A stretch of 42,402 nucleotides of DNA from Natrialba asiatica DSM 12278 (GTDB lineage: Archaea; Halobacteriota; Halobacteria; Halobacteriales; Natrialbaceae), in assembly GCF_000337555.1 (NCBI RefSeq), contig NZ_AOIO01000039.1:1-42402 (forward strand), written 5' to 3'. Each line of letters starts with the position of its first letter. Within the stretch, counting starts at the first letter, position 1. The position numbers were made by a program, and so were the translations under genes. The notes under the pieces are model-generated. The model ran no database searches. It was given only the letters and a program-made list of their open reading frames with translations, and was not told the origin of the DNA. Shown in pieces: positions 1 through 8,197 of the stretch.

Positions 1-30
1 AGCCCGCTCAGAGATGTGTATAAGAGACAG
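1..30 (+). other. Residual Tn5/Nextera sequencing adapter at the contig end
   Basis: Positions 12-30 match the 19-bp Tn5 mosaic end used in Nextera libraries exactly (it starts AGATGTGTATAAG and ends AGACAG). The 11 bases before it loosely resemble the GGGCTCGG end of the read-2 adapter. This is not genomic sequence. Genomic sequence probably begins at about position 31, and bases next to the junction should be treated with caution. Confidence 0.93.
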
Positions 31-137
31 CTGTCACCAACTGTCTTGATGACTGCGCTTTGGTGTTCGTCTCGTGGCAACTATTTCGATCGCTCGGTAG
101 CGAACTGCTTCCGCAGGGAAACGAGCGATCGCGTCGC

Positions 138-1088
138 TTACCGTTCCGGTCGAACGCGAACCTGCACTGCGTCGCCGATCTCGAACGCTCGTTCCGGACA
201 GATGAGTTTCACACCGAAGTCCGAATCGCGCGCACAGAACAGCGACAGCCCCGTTATCGGCTCCCCGTTCGCCGTGACGGTCACGTCGTCCCACGCGATT
301 GATCGTCCATCGTCACCGGAGCGGACGCCGAGCCGGTCCCCGTTTAGCGAGACGAGTTCGGCCGCGGCTGGCCCTGCACCTGAACTCGCGAGGAGTCCGC
401 CGCCGTCGTAGTGCGGCAGGCCGCCGTCGAGGACGCCGCCACCGTCGGAGTGGCGCTCCGACGAGGACCGGCTCGAACTGTTCGGCTCACCGCTGTCGGC
501 GTGAACGCCGGCGAACTCGGCACCCGGGTTCGGGTGTGCCGGCGCGTCGAGGATAGCGTCGGTGTCGCCGGTTGCGACGACCGTCCCCGTGCCGTCCCAG
601 TCGAGCGGTTGCGGATCGACGCCGAGTTCGAGCGGCAGCGACCCCGATGCGCGATAGGGGTTCTGTTCGGGGCTGCGAAAGCCGACGTGGAGGTGGTTGT
701 CGACCCACGGGGCGAAGAACCCGGCGCGGACGAGTTCACCGAGCGAGTCGCCGCGGTCGACGCGGTCGCCGGCCGCGACCGTCGGGTCGACGTGGAGGAG
801 CCGAGCGGTCAATCCGGCGCAATCGTCGGGGCCCTCACAGTCGATCAGGATGAGGTGGTCGTGCTCGACGGCGTAGGGTTGCTGCGGTGCGCGGACGGTT
901 CGCGTCTCGCGGACGGTCCCGGAGACGGGACTCGGCGCGATGGTCGTCCGGCCGTCGCAGGGTGGCTCGGGGTAGAGGTCGATCGCACAGCCGGCGTCGT
1001 GTGCGGGATACGGCGAGTTATAGAGCGAGAAGCGAGCGTACTGGGCGAGTACCGATTCGGGGAGTGTAACGGAAGTTGTGGCGGCCAT
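138..1088 (-). CDS. M23 peptidase-fold (LytM / duplicated hybrid motif) protein
   Basis: The product has 316 residues and no signal peptide or membrane segment. The N-terminal half carries a pattern seen in M23/LytM-type metal sites: H30 and D37 in an H-x-x-G-x3-D stretch, H99 in LLHV, and H132-x-H134 in NHLHVGF. Between them, V-x-x-GD-x-V-x-x-GD-x-L resembles the hybrid-motif barrel shared by M23 peptidases and biotinyl/lipoyl domains. Residues about 195-240 are a Gly/Ser-rich low-complexity linker, followed by a small conserved-looking C-terminal domain. Haloarchaea lack peptidoglycan, so a cytosolic or non-peptidase role is possible; the substrate is unknown. It is divergent from the lipoate-ligase-like gene with a 73-nt gap, which must hold both promoters. 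The fold is moderately sure; activity is not shown. Confidence 0.75.
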   Translation of the reverse strand: MAATTSVTLPESVLAQYARFSLYNSPYPAHDAGCAIDLYPEPPCDGRTTIAPSPVSGTVRETRTVRAPQQPYAVEHDHLILIDCEGPDDCAGLTARLLHVDPTVAAGDRVDRGDSLGELVRAGFFAPWVDNHLHVGFRSPEQNPYRASGSLPLELGVDPQPLDWDGTGTVVATGDTDAILDAPAHPNPGAEFAGVHADSGEPNSSSRSSSERHSDGGGVLDGGLPHYDGGGLLASSGAGPAAAELVSLNGDRLGVRSGDDGRSIAWDDVTVTANGEPITGLSLFCARDSDFGVKLICPERAFEIGDAVQVRVRPER

Positions 1089-1161
1089 CGGCCGAGTTCA
1101 CCTGGTCACGTTCGTCTGTGCAGCGGGACTGTTTAGGTGCGTCGACACGAACGGGCTGTGT

Positions 1162-1866
1162 ATGCGAGTGCTCCGTGGTCGCGCCGAGACGATCGACGCG
1201 GATCGGCAGGTGACAACACGTCTGCTCGATATCGCGGCCGACGGCGAATCCGCGGTTCGCGTTTGGACGCCCCACCGGCAGGCCGCCTTCGGCCGCCGGG
1301 ATCGTCGGCTGGAGGGATACGACCGCGCTCGCGAACTCGCGGACGAACACGGCTTTCCATCGGTCGAGCGGGACGTCGGGGGCCGAGCGGTCGCCTACGA
1401 CGGCGAGACGACGCTCGCCTTCGCTCGCGCCGACCCCGTTGCGGACTTCCGGCAGGGGACCGACGAGCGCTACGAACGGCTCACCGCAGCCGTCGAGCGC
1501 GCGCTCTCGGAACTGGACTGCGAGACGGTCCGCGGCGAACCGTCGAACGCGTTCTGTCCCGGCTCGCACTCGGTTTCGACGCGAGCGGCGGGCGGCTCAC
1601 TGCAAAAGCTCGTCGGGCTCGCCCAACGGGTCCGGCAGGACGCGGCGGTCACTGCCGGCATCGTCCTCGTCGATAACCGCGATGAACTCGCAGCCGTCCT
1701 CGATGCGGTCTATGACGAACTCGACGTGGCGTTCGATCCCGACTCGGTCGGAACGATCGCGGCCACAGACGGCCGGATCGATTCCGCCGTCGTCAGAGCG
1801 CGATTCGAGGATGCTCTCATCGGCGAGGAAGACGCGGCGAACGTGACGGTCAGTGCCGTGACGTAG
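1162..1866 (+). CDS. Lipoate-protein ligase A / biotin-lipoate ligase family protein
   Basis: The product has 234 residues, starting at MRVLRGRAE. An upstream in-frame ATG at 1078 would overlap the divergent gene and is less likely. Family hallmarks are the RDVGGRAVAYDG segment (residues about 73-84), which corresponds to the RR-x-x-GGG acyl-adenylate loop, and GGSLQKLVGLAQR (about 145-157), which carries the Lys typical of LplA/LipM-type enzymes. Such enzymes attach lipoate or octanoate to lipoyl domains of 2-oxoacid dehydrogenases or GcvH. It is shorter than E. coli LplA (about 338 aa) and lacks the C-terminal accessory domain, so it may be a ligase-like octanoyltransferase or need a partner. 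No lipoylated-protein gene lies in the window. It ends with TAG. Confidence 0.85.
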   Translation: MRVLRGRAETIDADRQVTTRLLDIAADGESAVRVWTPHRQAAFGRRDRRLEGYDRARELADEHGFPSVERDVGGRAVAYDGETTLAFARADPVADFRQGTDERYERLTAAVERALSELDCETVRGEPSNAFCPGSHSVSTRAAGGSLQKLVGLAQRVRQDAAVTAGIVLVDNRDELAAVLDAVYDELDVAFDPDSVGTIAATDGRIDSAVVRARFEDALIGEEDAANVTVSAVT

Positions 1867-2180
1867 GCGGTCGAAACAGCGAACTCGACGGAAAACGAGG
1901 CCCCGGAAACGAAAGCGGGGGGCGGGGACCGCCGGGCGGGTCTCGATCGGACACCTATAATCCGAAAGTCTGTCTTTTCAGACGGTTGGCCGATACATTT
2001 ACAATTCGATGGCTAAAAGACGCGATCAGCGATCGGTTCGGACCCGACTCGCACGCGGGAGCGGATACAACGGTCGATAACCGCGCTTTCGGCGGCAGCG
2101 AACGGGGAGCGTTGCCAGTGACCACACGAAACGCACGGCGACCGGACAGCACCGAATCGCATCCGGAGAATCATGATTCG
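1867..2180. other. Intergenic region with candidate promoter and small hairpin
   Basis: This 314-nt stretch precedes the membrane-anchored protein. It holds a TATA-like CCTATAATCC at about 1953-1962 and a small inverted repeat, GTCTG (1968-1972) with CAGAC (1979-1983), around a T-rich loop. The box would place a transcript start near 1985, exactly before a TTG (1986) that is open in frame with the following gene. The segment 1986-2180 could therefore be an N-terminal extension rather than spacer. I see no other gene here. Confidence 0.4.
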
Positions 2181-3086
2181 ATGCACGACACTGACACGGA
2201 CCTGGGGAACGGGGCAATCGAGACGAATGGGGCGATGGGACGCCTCGAGGGGACGGCCGAACTCGCAGCGAGAATGAGCCCCGCGCAAGCACTCCCCGAC
2301 GGGTTTTTTCTCATCGACGTCGCCGATATTCTCACGATCGTCTTCGCCGTCATACTCGTGTTCCTGTTCTGGCGGACGTACCAGATACAGGATCTCATGG
2401 CGTCGATCCAGCAGACGCAGGCGGATCTGATGGAACAACAAACGGCCTTTCTGAAGGCCAACCACCGACCGATTATCGACCTCGAAGCGGTCGGTGCCGA
2501 GCAAAATACGCTCCACGTAACGCTCCAGAACCGAGGGAACGGTCCCGCTCGGAACCTTCAGTTGCAGTGTGTCGTTTACAAACAGAACGGGGAAACGACG
2601 AACGGGCCGACCGAACTACGAGATAACGGACGGCGTACCGACTCCGTTGCGGACCCGGCCTGGGCGCACCTCTGGAAGACGTCTGCCCCGCAACTGGAGG
2701 CCGACCGCGGCACCCAGAACCCCGGCCCACACGACGGAATCGAACCGAACAGTTTACCGACCCAATTCGAAGCGGGGATTTCGTTCGCGGGGACGCCCGA
2801 AACGCGACCCCACGAATCGACCTTCTCCGAAGTCATGGAACAGATCCGCCGCGAGTGGTCCGTCGAACACATCGCACTCGACTTCCATATCGCGTTCACC
2901 GACGTGACAATAGAAACGCACACGCAGCCGATCGGCTCGTTCGGTAACATTCCAACGACTACCGTCTATACGCTAGAAGAGGCCATCGACGACGCACGGA
3001 TCCGCGCCCCGATCGGCGACGCCGTCTCGAGCGAGCACGTTTCGTCGGTGTCGCCGGCCGAGATGCAACCGAATCCGGCCGAATGA
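2181..3086 (+). CDS. Single-pass membrane protein, unknown function
   Basis: The product has 301 residues from the ATG at 2181 (MHDTDTD). One hydrophobic helix lies at about residues 43-64 (FLIDVADILTIVFAVILVFL), followed by a short polar, possibly coiled-coil stretch rich in Gln (about 68-92). A soluble domain follows with beta-rich phrases such as LHVTLQNRGNGPARNL, which resemble the immunoglobulin-like CARDB/DUF11-type folds of archaeal exported proteins. No catalytic motif is recognisable. The frame stays open upstream to a TTG at 1986 that would suit a leaderless start, adding 65 polar residues; the true start is uncertain. It converges on the polysaccharide-lyase-like gene, with a palindromic element in the gap. 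Confidence 0.65.
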   Translation: MHDTDTDLGNGAIETNGAMGRLEGTAELAARMSPAQALPDGFFLIDVADILTIVFAVILVFLFWRTYQIQDLMASIQQTQADLMEQQTAFLKANHRPIIDLEAVGAEQNTLHVTLQNRGNGPARNLQLQCVVYKQNGETTNGPTELRDNGRRTDSVADPAWAHLWKTSAPQLEADRGTQNPGPHDGIEPNSLPTQFEAGISFAGTPETRPHESTFSEVMEQIRREWSVEHIALDFHIAFTDVTIETHTQPIGSFGNIPTTTVYTLEEAIDDARIRAPIGDAVSSEHVSSVSPAEMQPNPAE

Positions 3087-3216
3087 CGTGGCCCGATCAG
3101 GATCGCCCCCTCACTCTCGCTCTCTCTCGCGATAACTGTAACTGGAAACGTCGTCCGCGAGTCGACCGTACTGCTCGCGGGCAACCGACTCGGCAGACAC
3201 CGGCCGCAAGTCCGAC

Positions 3217-3301
3217 TCAGACGGTCCGCTGTGCCGATTTTCCGGGCGACCGCAGGACGGTCTCGGGTGCGCCGATACTGACCGACGGCGGCCCGTCTCA
3301 G
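3217..3301. repeat. Palindromic intergenic element, copy A
   Basis: This 85-bp element begins TCAGACGGTCCGCTGT and ends CCGTCTCAG. It aligns along its length with copies B (11949-12044) and C (15334-15419), mainly through transitions. The two ends are inverted relatives of each other (outer motif NACGGNCYGCYGT). It lies between two convergent genes, and its right terminus read on the minus strand (CTGAGACGG) provides the TGA stop codon of the polysaccharide-lyase-like gene. It is the most diverged of the three copies. It may be a bidirectional terminator or the remnant of a MITE-like element. Confidence 0.75.
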
Positions 3302-4272
3302 CAGGGACCGAACTCGAGTCGACCGTTCAACGCCATCGAGTGATCGTCGTAGTACGCATAGAGGTTCTGGGGCGCCTCGTATCGGCCGCCGTAGTGACCG
3401 GCCGGCCCGTTCGAGTCGATGATGTTGTCGTCGTGGTCCTCCGTGAACCGGAAGTTCGTGCGCTCGTAGACGAGTTCGTCATCGAGCCAGTAGCGGACGA
3501 TGCCGTCCGGGTTCGCCACGCCGTTCGTGATCGTGTTCACGCAGACGTAATATTTGAACTCGTACCAGTTCCCGGGGACGATTTCTGGTTGCCCGTAGGC
3601 GTACTCCTCGCCGTCCATGATGAAGTCGTGGTCCTGGTTCTGATCGAGGTGGTACGTGTGCGAGAGGAGGTAAAACGGGCCCTCGGGATCGGAATCTCGA
3701 TTGGTGATGTACATCCGGTTACTCCAGCCGTTGGAACCGGTGGGCATACCGCCGCCAGCGCTGCCCTCGCCGAGCGCCATTGCACAGTTCCAGAGCCGGC
3801 AGTTCGCCGGGTAACGGCCGTCCATTCCCCACCCGGTGTCGAGTCCGAATCGAACGCGGCCGGTGAGTTCGAACAGGCCGTCCTCGAAGCCGTAGTGCAT
3901 GCTCGCGCCCCAGTGGTTGCCCTCACGAACCTGCAGTTGCAACGCGGTGTTCTCGGAGTAGACCGGATCGGTGACGAGGTCGAGCGTCTCGCTGTCACCG
4001 TTCGACAGCCGGTAGATATCGTCCCAGCTATCGTAGTCGTCGTAGTCGAGGTGAATCACGTCGTCCGGCCGGTCACACGCTGCTGCAACACGGTCGGTGC
4101 TACTCCCGAGAATACCGAGGAGACCCCCCGCACCGAGCACACCGCCCGCACGTAATGTTTGTCGACGCGTGACGCCAGCGTCAATTGATCTGGTCGAAGA
4201 GCGATCGGTCGATTCCGCCTCGGAATGCCGTGCTGGCGCGTGCCGATCACCGCCAGCGGGATATTCAGCCAT
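3298..4272 (-). CDS. Tat-exported polysaccharide lyase family 14-like protein
   Basis: The product has 324 residues. A twin-arginine signal is evident: TRRQTL at residues 35-40, a Gly/Ala/Leu-rich hydrophobic core to about residue 57, and a likely cleavage near VAAA-C66. It is preceded by an unusually long polar N-region of about 33 residues. The mature part looks like a beta-jelly-roll lectin/lyase. The phrases GGGMPTG, WSNRMYITNR, FYLLSHTYH, PGNWYEFKYYV and GIVRYWLDDELV follow the layout of PL14 lyases and related secreted jelly rolls. Several cysteines, including the final residue, could form disulfides. A role in cleaving an extracellular uronate polymer is inference from family resemblance. 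C66 might also be a weak lipobox. The stop codon lies in the palindromic element. Confidence 0.75.
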   Translation of the reverse strand: MAEYPAGGDRHAPARHSEAESTDRSSTRSIDAGVTRRQTLRAGGVLGAGGLLGILGSSTDRVAAACDRPDDVIHLDYDDYDSWDDIYRLSNGDSETLDLVTDPVYSENTALQLQVREGNHWGASMHYGFEDGLFELTGRVRFGLDTGWGMDGRYPANCRLWNCAMALGEGSAGGGMPTGSNGWSNRMYITNRDSDPEGPFYLLSHTYHLDQNQDHDFIMDGEEYAYGQPEIVPGNWYEFKYYVCVNTITNGVANPDGIVRYWLDDELVYERTNFRFTEDHDDNIIDSNGPAGHYGGRYEAPQNLYAYYDDHSMALNGRLEFGPC

Positions 4273-4472
4273 GCACGTCCCACTCTCATACGCCAGTGGA
4301 TAGTATCGAATTTGCTACCTGACCGTCCCAGTAGCAAAAACAGTATTCCACGGTGATTACCATCAAGTCCGGATAGTTCCCGTTGCCACAACAGTCACGA
4401 CATCCCGGCTCGTTTCAACCGCACCACCGGTCGGCCGAATGAACTCGATCGCTTTCGCCGTTTGGCGGTGGT

Positions 4473-5234
4473 TTACGAGTCGTCTTCCGCCCGCAGTTCC
4501 TCGCTCGCCTCTCGAACCTCCCGCATCACGCTCGAGATGCGCTCTTCGGCCTCGAGTTCGTCTTCGACGGAGAGGTCGACGCCTTCGACTTCGAGCAGGA
4601 ATTTCGCGACTTCCGTGGATTCGTACATCACGTCGTCGAGTTCCTCGGCGGTGAAAAAGTCGCACATCGCGCCGTAGAGGAAGGTGGCTCCGGCGGTGCG
4701 GACCTTGTCCTCGAAGGACGAGCGGGCCTGGTTGACCGCCTGGGGCGTGTAGGTGTCGGTCATGAACGGCACGAGTTCGGGCAGGTTCTCGCCGATCTTG
4801 GTCATCTCGACGCCGGTTTCGGTCCGAAAGTCGGCACAGAGGCGGGCGATGGCCCACTCGCGGGCGGTGATGTAGGTCCGGTCGCGCAAGAACTCGTTGA
4901 CGCGGTCGTACTGTGCGCCGTCCATTTTCTTGAAGCGGGCGTACTTCTGGACGTCGTCGGGGACGTCGGTTTCTTCGGGTTCGGTGTCCGGGACGCCTGG
5001 CATGGAGCCGGCTGACGTGTCGTCAGGATCCGAGTCGGGTTCGGAAGCGTCGGTTGCAGCGGGGTCGGTTCCGGTGGAGTTCGAGTCGGTTCCGGCGGAT
5101 TCCGATTCCGATTCCGTTTCGGGGCGGGATGCGGACTCGGCTGCGTCGTCGGCTGTCACGGCGGTGGTGGCGGACTCATCAGTCGCGGTCGTTTGATCGA
5201 GTTCTCGTCGCTCGTTCGGTCCGTCCTCGTCCAT
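4473..5234 (-). CDS. DUF5806 family protein (haloarchaeal, conserved)
   Basis: The product has 253 residues, starting MDEDGPNER. The frame stays open far upstream, but that stretch is antisense to the thiolase and is rejected. Residues about 15-90 are an extremely acidic Ser/Thr/Glu/Asp-rich low-complexity tail. The conserved part begins near VQKYARFKKMDG and continues through the helical segments DRTYITAREWAIARLCADF and FLYGAMCDFFTAEELDDV to an acidic C-terminus. I recognise it as the haloarchaeal family known as DUF5806, whose function is not established. It is cytosolic and has no membrane segment. It is divergent from the thiolase, with 151 nt between starts. Confidence 0.85.
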   Translation of the reverse strand: MDEDGPNERRELDQTTATDESATTAVTADDAAESASRPETESESESAGTDSNSTGTDPAATDASEPDSDPDDTSAGSMPGVPDTEPEETDVPDDVQKYARFKKMDGAQYDRVNEFLRDRTYITAREWAIARLCADFRTETGVEMTKIGENLPELVPFMTDTYTPQAVNQARSSFEDKVRTAGATFLYGAMCDFFTAEELDDVMYESTEVAKFLLEVEGVDLSVEDELEAEERISSVMREVREASEELRAEDDS

Positions 5235-5351
5235 AGCCGTGTATTCCGAGACGCGCGAGATAAGGGTTGTTCTCGACGGCGACACCGCCGGTAGAAGCCG
5301 GTGGGCCGGCGCCGTCCAGATAAACTCCATCCGCATCCTTCGGAGTTCGAC

Positions 5352-5385
5352 CGGATTTAAGTCCGTTAAGGATCTTCGGTACAGT
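5352..5385 (+). promoter_or_regulatory. Thiolase promoter with palindromic TATA region
   Basis: CGGATTTAAGTCCG (5352-5365) holds a TATA-like TTTAA flanked by inverted CGGA/TCCG arms. The box is about 28 nt before the ATG at 5386, which fits a leaderless transcript. The flanking symmetry could let a regulator bind across the TATA box, but that is inference. Confidence 0.55.
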
Positions 5386-6522
5386 ATGTCACAGACGCCA
5401 GTCGTAGTCAAGGCCGTGCGGACACCACAGGGCAAAGAGGACGGCGTGTACGCCGATCTTCGCAGCGAAGACCTCTCGGTCCCGCTCATCGACGACATCC
5501 TGGCCGAAACCGGCCTCTCCGGCGAGGACGTCGACGACCTGATGTGGGGCTGTGCCCAACAGCGCGGCGAACAGGGTAACAACCTGGCTCGCGTCATCGC
5601 GCTGCTCTCTGAACTCGGCGAGAGCGTCCCGGCGACGACGATCAACCGCTGGTGTGCCTCCTCGATGCAGGCCGTCATCTCCGCCTCGGACGCCGTCGCC
5701 GCCGGCAACCGCGACGCCGTCATCGCCGGCGGCGTCGAGAGCATGAGCCGCGTCCCGATGGGCGAAAACACCCCGAACGTCCACCCGAAGATGGCCGAAC
5801 TGTACAACATGGGCGAACTCCAGATGGGGATGACCGCCGAGAAGGTCGCCGAGGAGTACGGCGTCAGCCGCGAGGAACAGGACGAGTACGCCGCACAGAG
5901 CCAGCAACGCGCCGTCGAGGCCACCGAGGAAGGACGCTTCGACGACGAGATCGTCCCGATCGAAACCGAAGACGGCACCGTCGAGGAAGACGAGGGCCTG
6001 CGCCCCGGCACGACCGCCGAGAAACTCGCCGAACTGCCGACCGTCTTCAAGTCCGACGGCTCCGTCACGCCCGGCAACGCCTCCCAGATCTCCGACGGTG
6101 CGTCCGCCCTGCTGGTCACGAGCGAGGAATTCGCCGAGGACCACGACCTCGAGATCATGGCCGAAATCGGCATGAACAACGTCGCCGGCGTCGATCCGAC
6201 CGTCATGGGCATCGGTCCGGTCCCCGCAACGCGGGGCCTGCTCGAGCGCAACGGCCGCGACATCGACGAGTACGACCTCGTCGAACTCAACGAGGCCTTC
6301 GCCAGCCAGTCGATCTACTCCCGCGACGAACTCGGCATCGACCCCGAGATTTTCAACGTCAACGGCGGCGCAATCGCCATCGGCCACCCGCTCGGCGCCT
6401 CCGGTGCGCGCCTGCCGGTGACGCTGATCAACGAACTCCAGAAGCGCGGCGGCGGCCTCGGACTGGCGACGCTGTGCGTCGGCTTCGGCCAGGGTGCAGC
6501 GATCGAGTTCGACGTGAATTAA
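5386..6522 (+). CDS. Thiolase (acetyl-CoA C-acyltransferase)
   Basis: The product has 378 residues from MSQTPVVVKAVRTPQG; the VRTP motif is the usual thiolase start. Catalytic residues are visible: the nucleophile C90 in INRWCASSMQAV, the GGVESMSRVPMG loop, NEAFA, the His of GGAIAIGHPLGASGAR, and the second Cys in CVGFGQGAA. This set marks a full-length type I/II thiolase that either condenses or cleaves acyl-CoA (acetoacetyl-CoA synthesis or beta-oxidation). No DUF35 OB-fold partner is adjacent, unlike SCP2-type archaeal thiolases. It may act with the acyl-CoA synthetases at 12-17.5 kb. Substrate length cannot be told. It is probably leaderless. Confidence 0.95.
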   Translation: MSQTPVVVKAVRTPQGKEDGVYADLRSEDLSVPLIDDILAETGLSGEDVDDLMWGCAQQRGEQGNNLARVIALLSELGESVPATTINRWCASSMQAVISASDAVAAGNRDAVIAGGVESMSRVPMGENTPNVHPKMAELYNMGELQMGMTAEKVAEEYGVSREEQDEYAAQSQQRAVEATEEGRFDDEIVPIETEDGTVEEDEGLRPGTTAEKLAELPTVFKSDGSVTPGNASQISDGASALLVTSEEFAEDHDLEIMAEIGMNNVAGVDPTVMGIGPVPATRGLLERNGRDIDEYDLVELNEAFASQSIYSRDELGIDPEIFNVNGGAIAIGHPLGASGARLPVTLINELQKRGGGLGLATLCVGFGQGAAIEFDVN

Positions 6523-6696
6523 GCCGGGTGAACCCGTTCGGGTGTCGCCTCGGACCACCGATTCGTCTGTCGAACGAGTATCGCGGCGGACCGACACACG
6601 TTTTGTTGCGGACAGGTTCCGTTCGGATATGGATACGCTGGATCGGTTCTCCCATCGACACCGCCCGGCTACTGTACGGTGGGATCTCGACCGACG

Positions 6697-7692
6697 ATGA
6701 CGACGGCCAACCGCCGACTACTCCAGTTGCGGATGGTCGTCTCTCTTGCGCTGCTCGGGATCGTCCTGATCGGCTTCATTGCCGGCATCTGGGGCGTGTT
6801 CTACGGACTCCTGTCGATCGTCGGCGTCGAGAAACCGGTGACGGCGGCGTCGGTGATCAGCGTCTGTCTACTGGGAGCTATCGCCGCCCTCGAGTTCACC
6901 CAAGTTTCGACGGTCGAACGATTCGCGGGAGCCACGCCGGTCGACGGCGACGCGGAACCGGAACTGTACCGGACGGCGACGACGGTCGCAACGATGCTCG
7001 ACGTGCCCGTACCGACGATCGCGATTTCGGACAGTCACGCACCCGAAGCGATGGTCGTCGGCTACCGGCCGGACGCGATTCACCTCGTGCTCTCCGCGGG
7101 CACGATCGATGCGCTCGATGCGGATGAACTCGAGGCGGTGATCGCACACGAACTCGCCCACGTGAAAAATAGGGATGCGATGGTGATGACGGCGCTTTCG
7201 GTTCCGGTGGTGCTCGCGGCGGGATTGCGAACGCGCCTTCCCGAACCGGCGGGCAAGGGGGCGGCGTCGATCGTTATCGTTCCGTTGCTGTTCATTTCGA
7301 ACGCCGTCTGGGTCGCTGGACGAACGATCACGGCCGTTCTCGCTCGTGTTCGCGAGCGCGCCGCCGACCGCGCGGCCGCCGAAGTGACGGGATCGCCCGC
7401 GGTTCTCGCAACCGCCCTGGCCACCCTCGACGATCGAATCGAAGCGACGCCGACCCGGGACCTCAGAGCGGTCGAAAGCGTTTCGTCGCTCTCGATTCTG
7501 CCGCTCGAAGCCGATCCGGGGAGTCGAGATATTCGCCTCGGCCCGGAGGGCGACATCGAACCGTCGTACCGGTGGTTCGACCGGCTGAAGTGGCGACTCT
7601 TTACGACCCACCCGCCGACCGAGGACCGACTCGAGACGCTTCGGTCGCTCGAACGCGAACGGGGGCTGGAATCGGAACGGGACCGAGAGTAA
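6697..7692 (+). CDS. M48 family membrane metalloprotease (HtpX-like)
   Basis: The product has 331 residues from the ATG at 6697; a GTG six codons upstream is an alternative. Two hydrophobic helices near the N-terminus (about 14-38 and 47-68) precede the zinc motif HELAH at residues 151-155. A later VRERAADRAAAEVTG segment supplies the downstream Glu ligand typical of M48, and two further hydrophobic segments lie between about 168 and 212. This architecture is that of HtpX-type proteases, which degrade misfolded membrane proteins. The C-terminal THPPTEDRLETL phrase is also a family hallmark. It stands alone downstream of the thiolase with a 174-nt gap. Function by family is firm; substrates are unknown. 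Confidence 0.9.
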   Translation: MTTANRRLLQLRMVVSLALLGIVLIGFIAGIWGVFYGLLSIVGVEKPVTAASVISVCLLGAIAALEFTQVSTVERFAGATPVDGDAEPELYRTATTVATMLDVPVPTIAISDSHAPEAMVVGYRPDAIHLVLSAGTIDALDADELEAVIAHELAHVKNRDAMVMTALSVPVVLAAGLRTRLPEPAGKGAASIVIVPLLFISNAVWVAGRTITAVLARVRERAADRAAAEVTGSPAVLATALATLDDRIEATPTRDLRAVESVSSLSILPLEADPGSRDIRLGPEGDIEPSYRWFDRLKWRLFTTHPPTEDRLETLRSLERERGLESERDRE

Positions 7693-7806
7693 GACTGCAA
7701 AGACCGAGATCGAGACCAAAATCAAAATCGAACGGAGCAACGCAACGCGGTCGCGAGCACCGACAGTCGATTTACAACCATCGAGCACGTACGTCGGCTA
7801 ATTCCC

Positions 7807-8169
7807 ATGGATCCGCTGCTCCTGTCCATCGTCGTCGGCATTCCGCTCGCCTGGCACGTCGGGCTGACCGTGTTCACCTACTACGACGCCGGGAAAGTCG
7901 GGCTCGAGCCTCCCGCGAAGTGGGCAGCGATCACCGCCGTGCTCCCGCTCTTTGGCTTTTTCATCTACCTCTTCGAGCGCAGTGAACTCGACTACGATCC
8001 GGAAACGGATCCCTACCGGGGAAACAACTTCAATATCCACCCCTCGCGGGCCGACGACACGCCGCTTCGGTCCCGCGGGGACGACCGACTGACGCCGGAG
8101 GGAGACGCTGGCGCGTGGACCGACGAGGATAGCGACGAAAACGACCGGTCGAGTTCACCGCCGGAGTAG
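7807..8169 (+). CDS. Small two-helix membrane protein, unknown function
   Basis: The product has 120 residues. Hydrophobic helices lie at about residues 3-25 and 40-57, followed by a very acidic, Ser/Pro-rich soluble tail (SELDYDPETDPY onward). This small haloarchaeal membrane protein type recurs, but I know no function. A TATA-like GATTTACAAC near 7768-7777 sits about 30 nt before the ATG, consistent with a near-leaderless transcript. It converges on the aldehyde ferredoxin oxidoreductase gene with only 28 nt between stop codons. Confidence 0.75.
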   Translation: MDPLLLSIVVGIPLAWHVGLTVFTYYDAGKVGLEPPAKWAAITAVLPLFGFFIYLFERSELDYDPETDPYRGNNFNIHPSRADDTPLRSRGDDRLTPEGDAGAWTDEDSDENDRSSSPPE

Positions 8170-8197
8170 TGCCATAGCGGAGTACCGTCGTGACGAC

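Noticed and set aside
2009-2080. 23-codon basic ORF upstream of the membrane protein
   Set aside because: Too short, no ribosome binding site or homology that I recognise; overlaps a plausible N-terminal extension in another frame.
4897-5196. Simple-sequence stretch within the DUF5806 gene read as a DNA repeat
   Set aside because: It encodes an acidic Ser/Glu/Asp linker typical of haloarchaeal proteins rather than an independent repeat element.
5389-6597. 402-codon minus-strand frame over the thiolase, and the minus-strand extension of the DUF5806 gene to 6290
   Set aside because: Both are shadows of the thiolase; the DUF5806 family begins near 5234.
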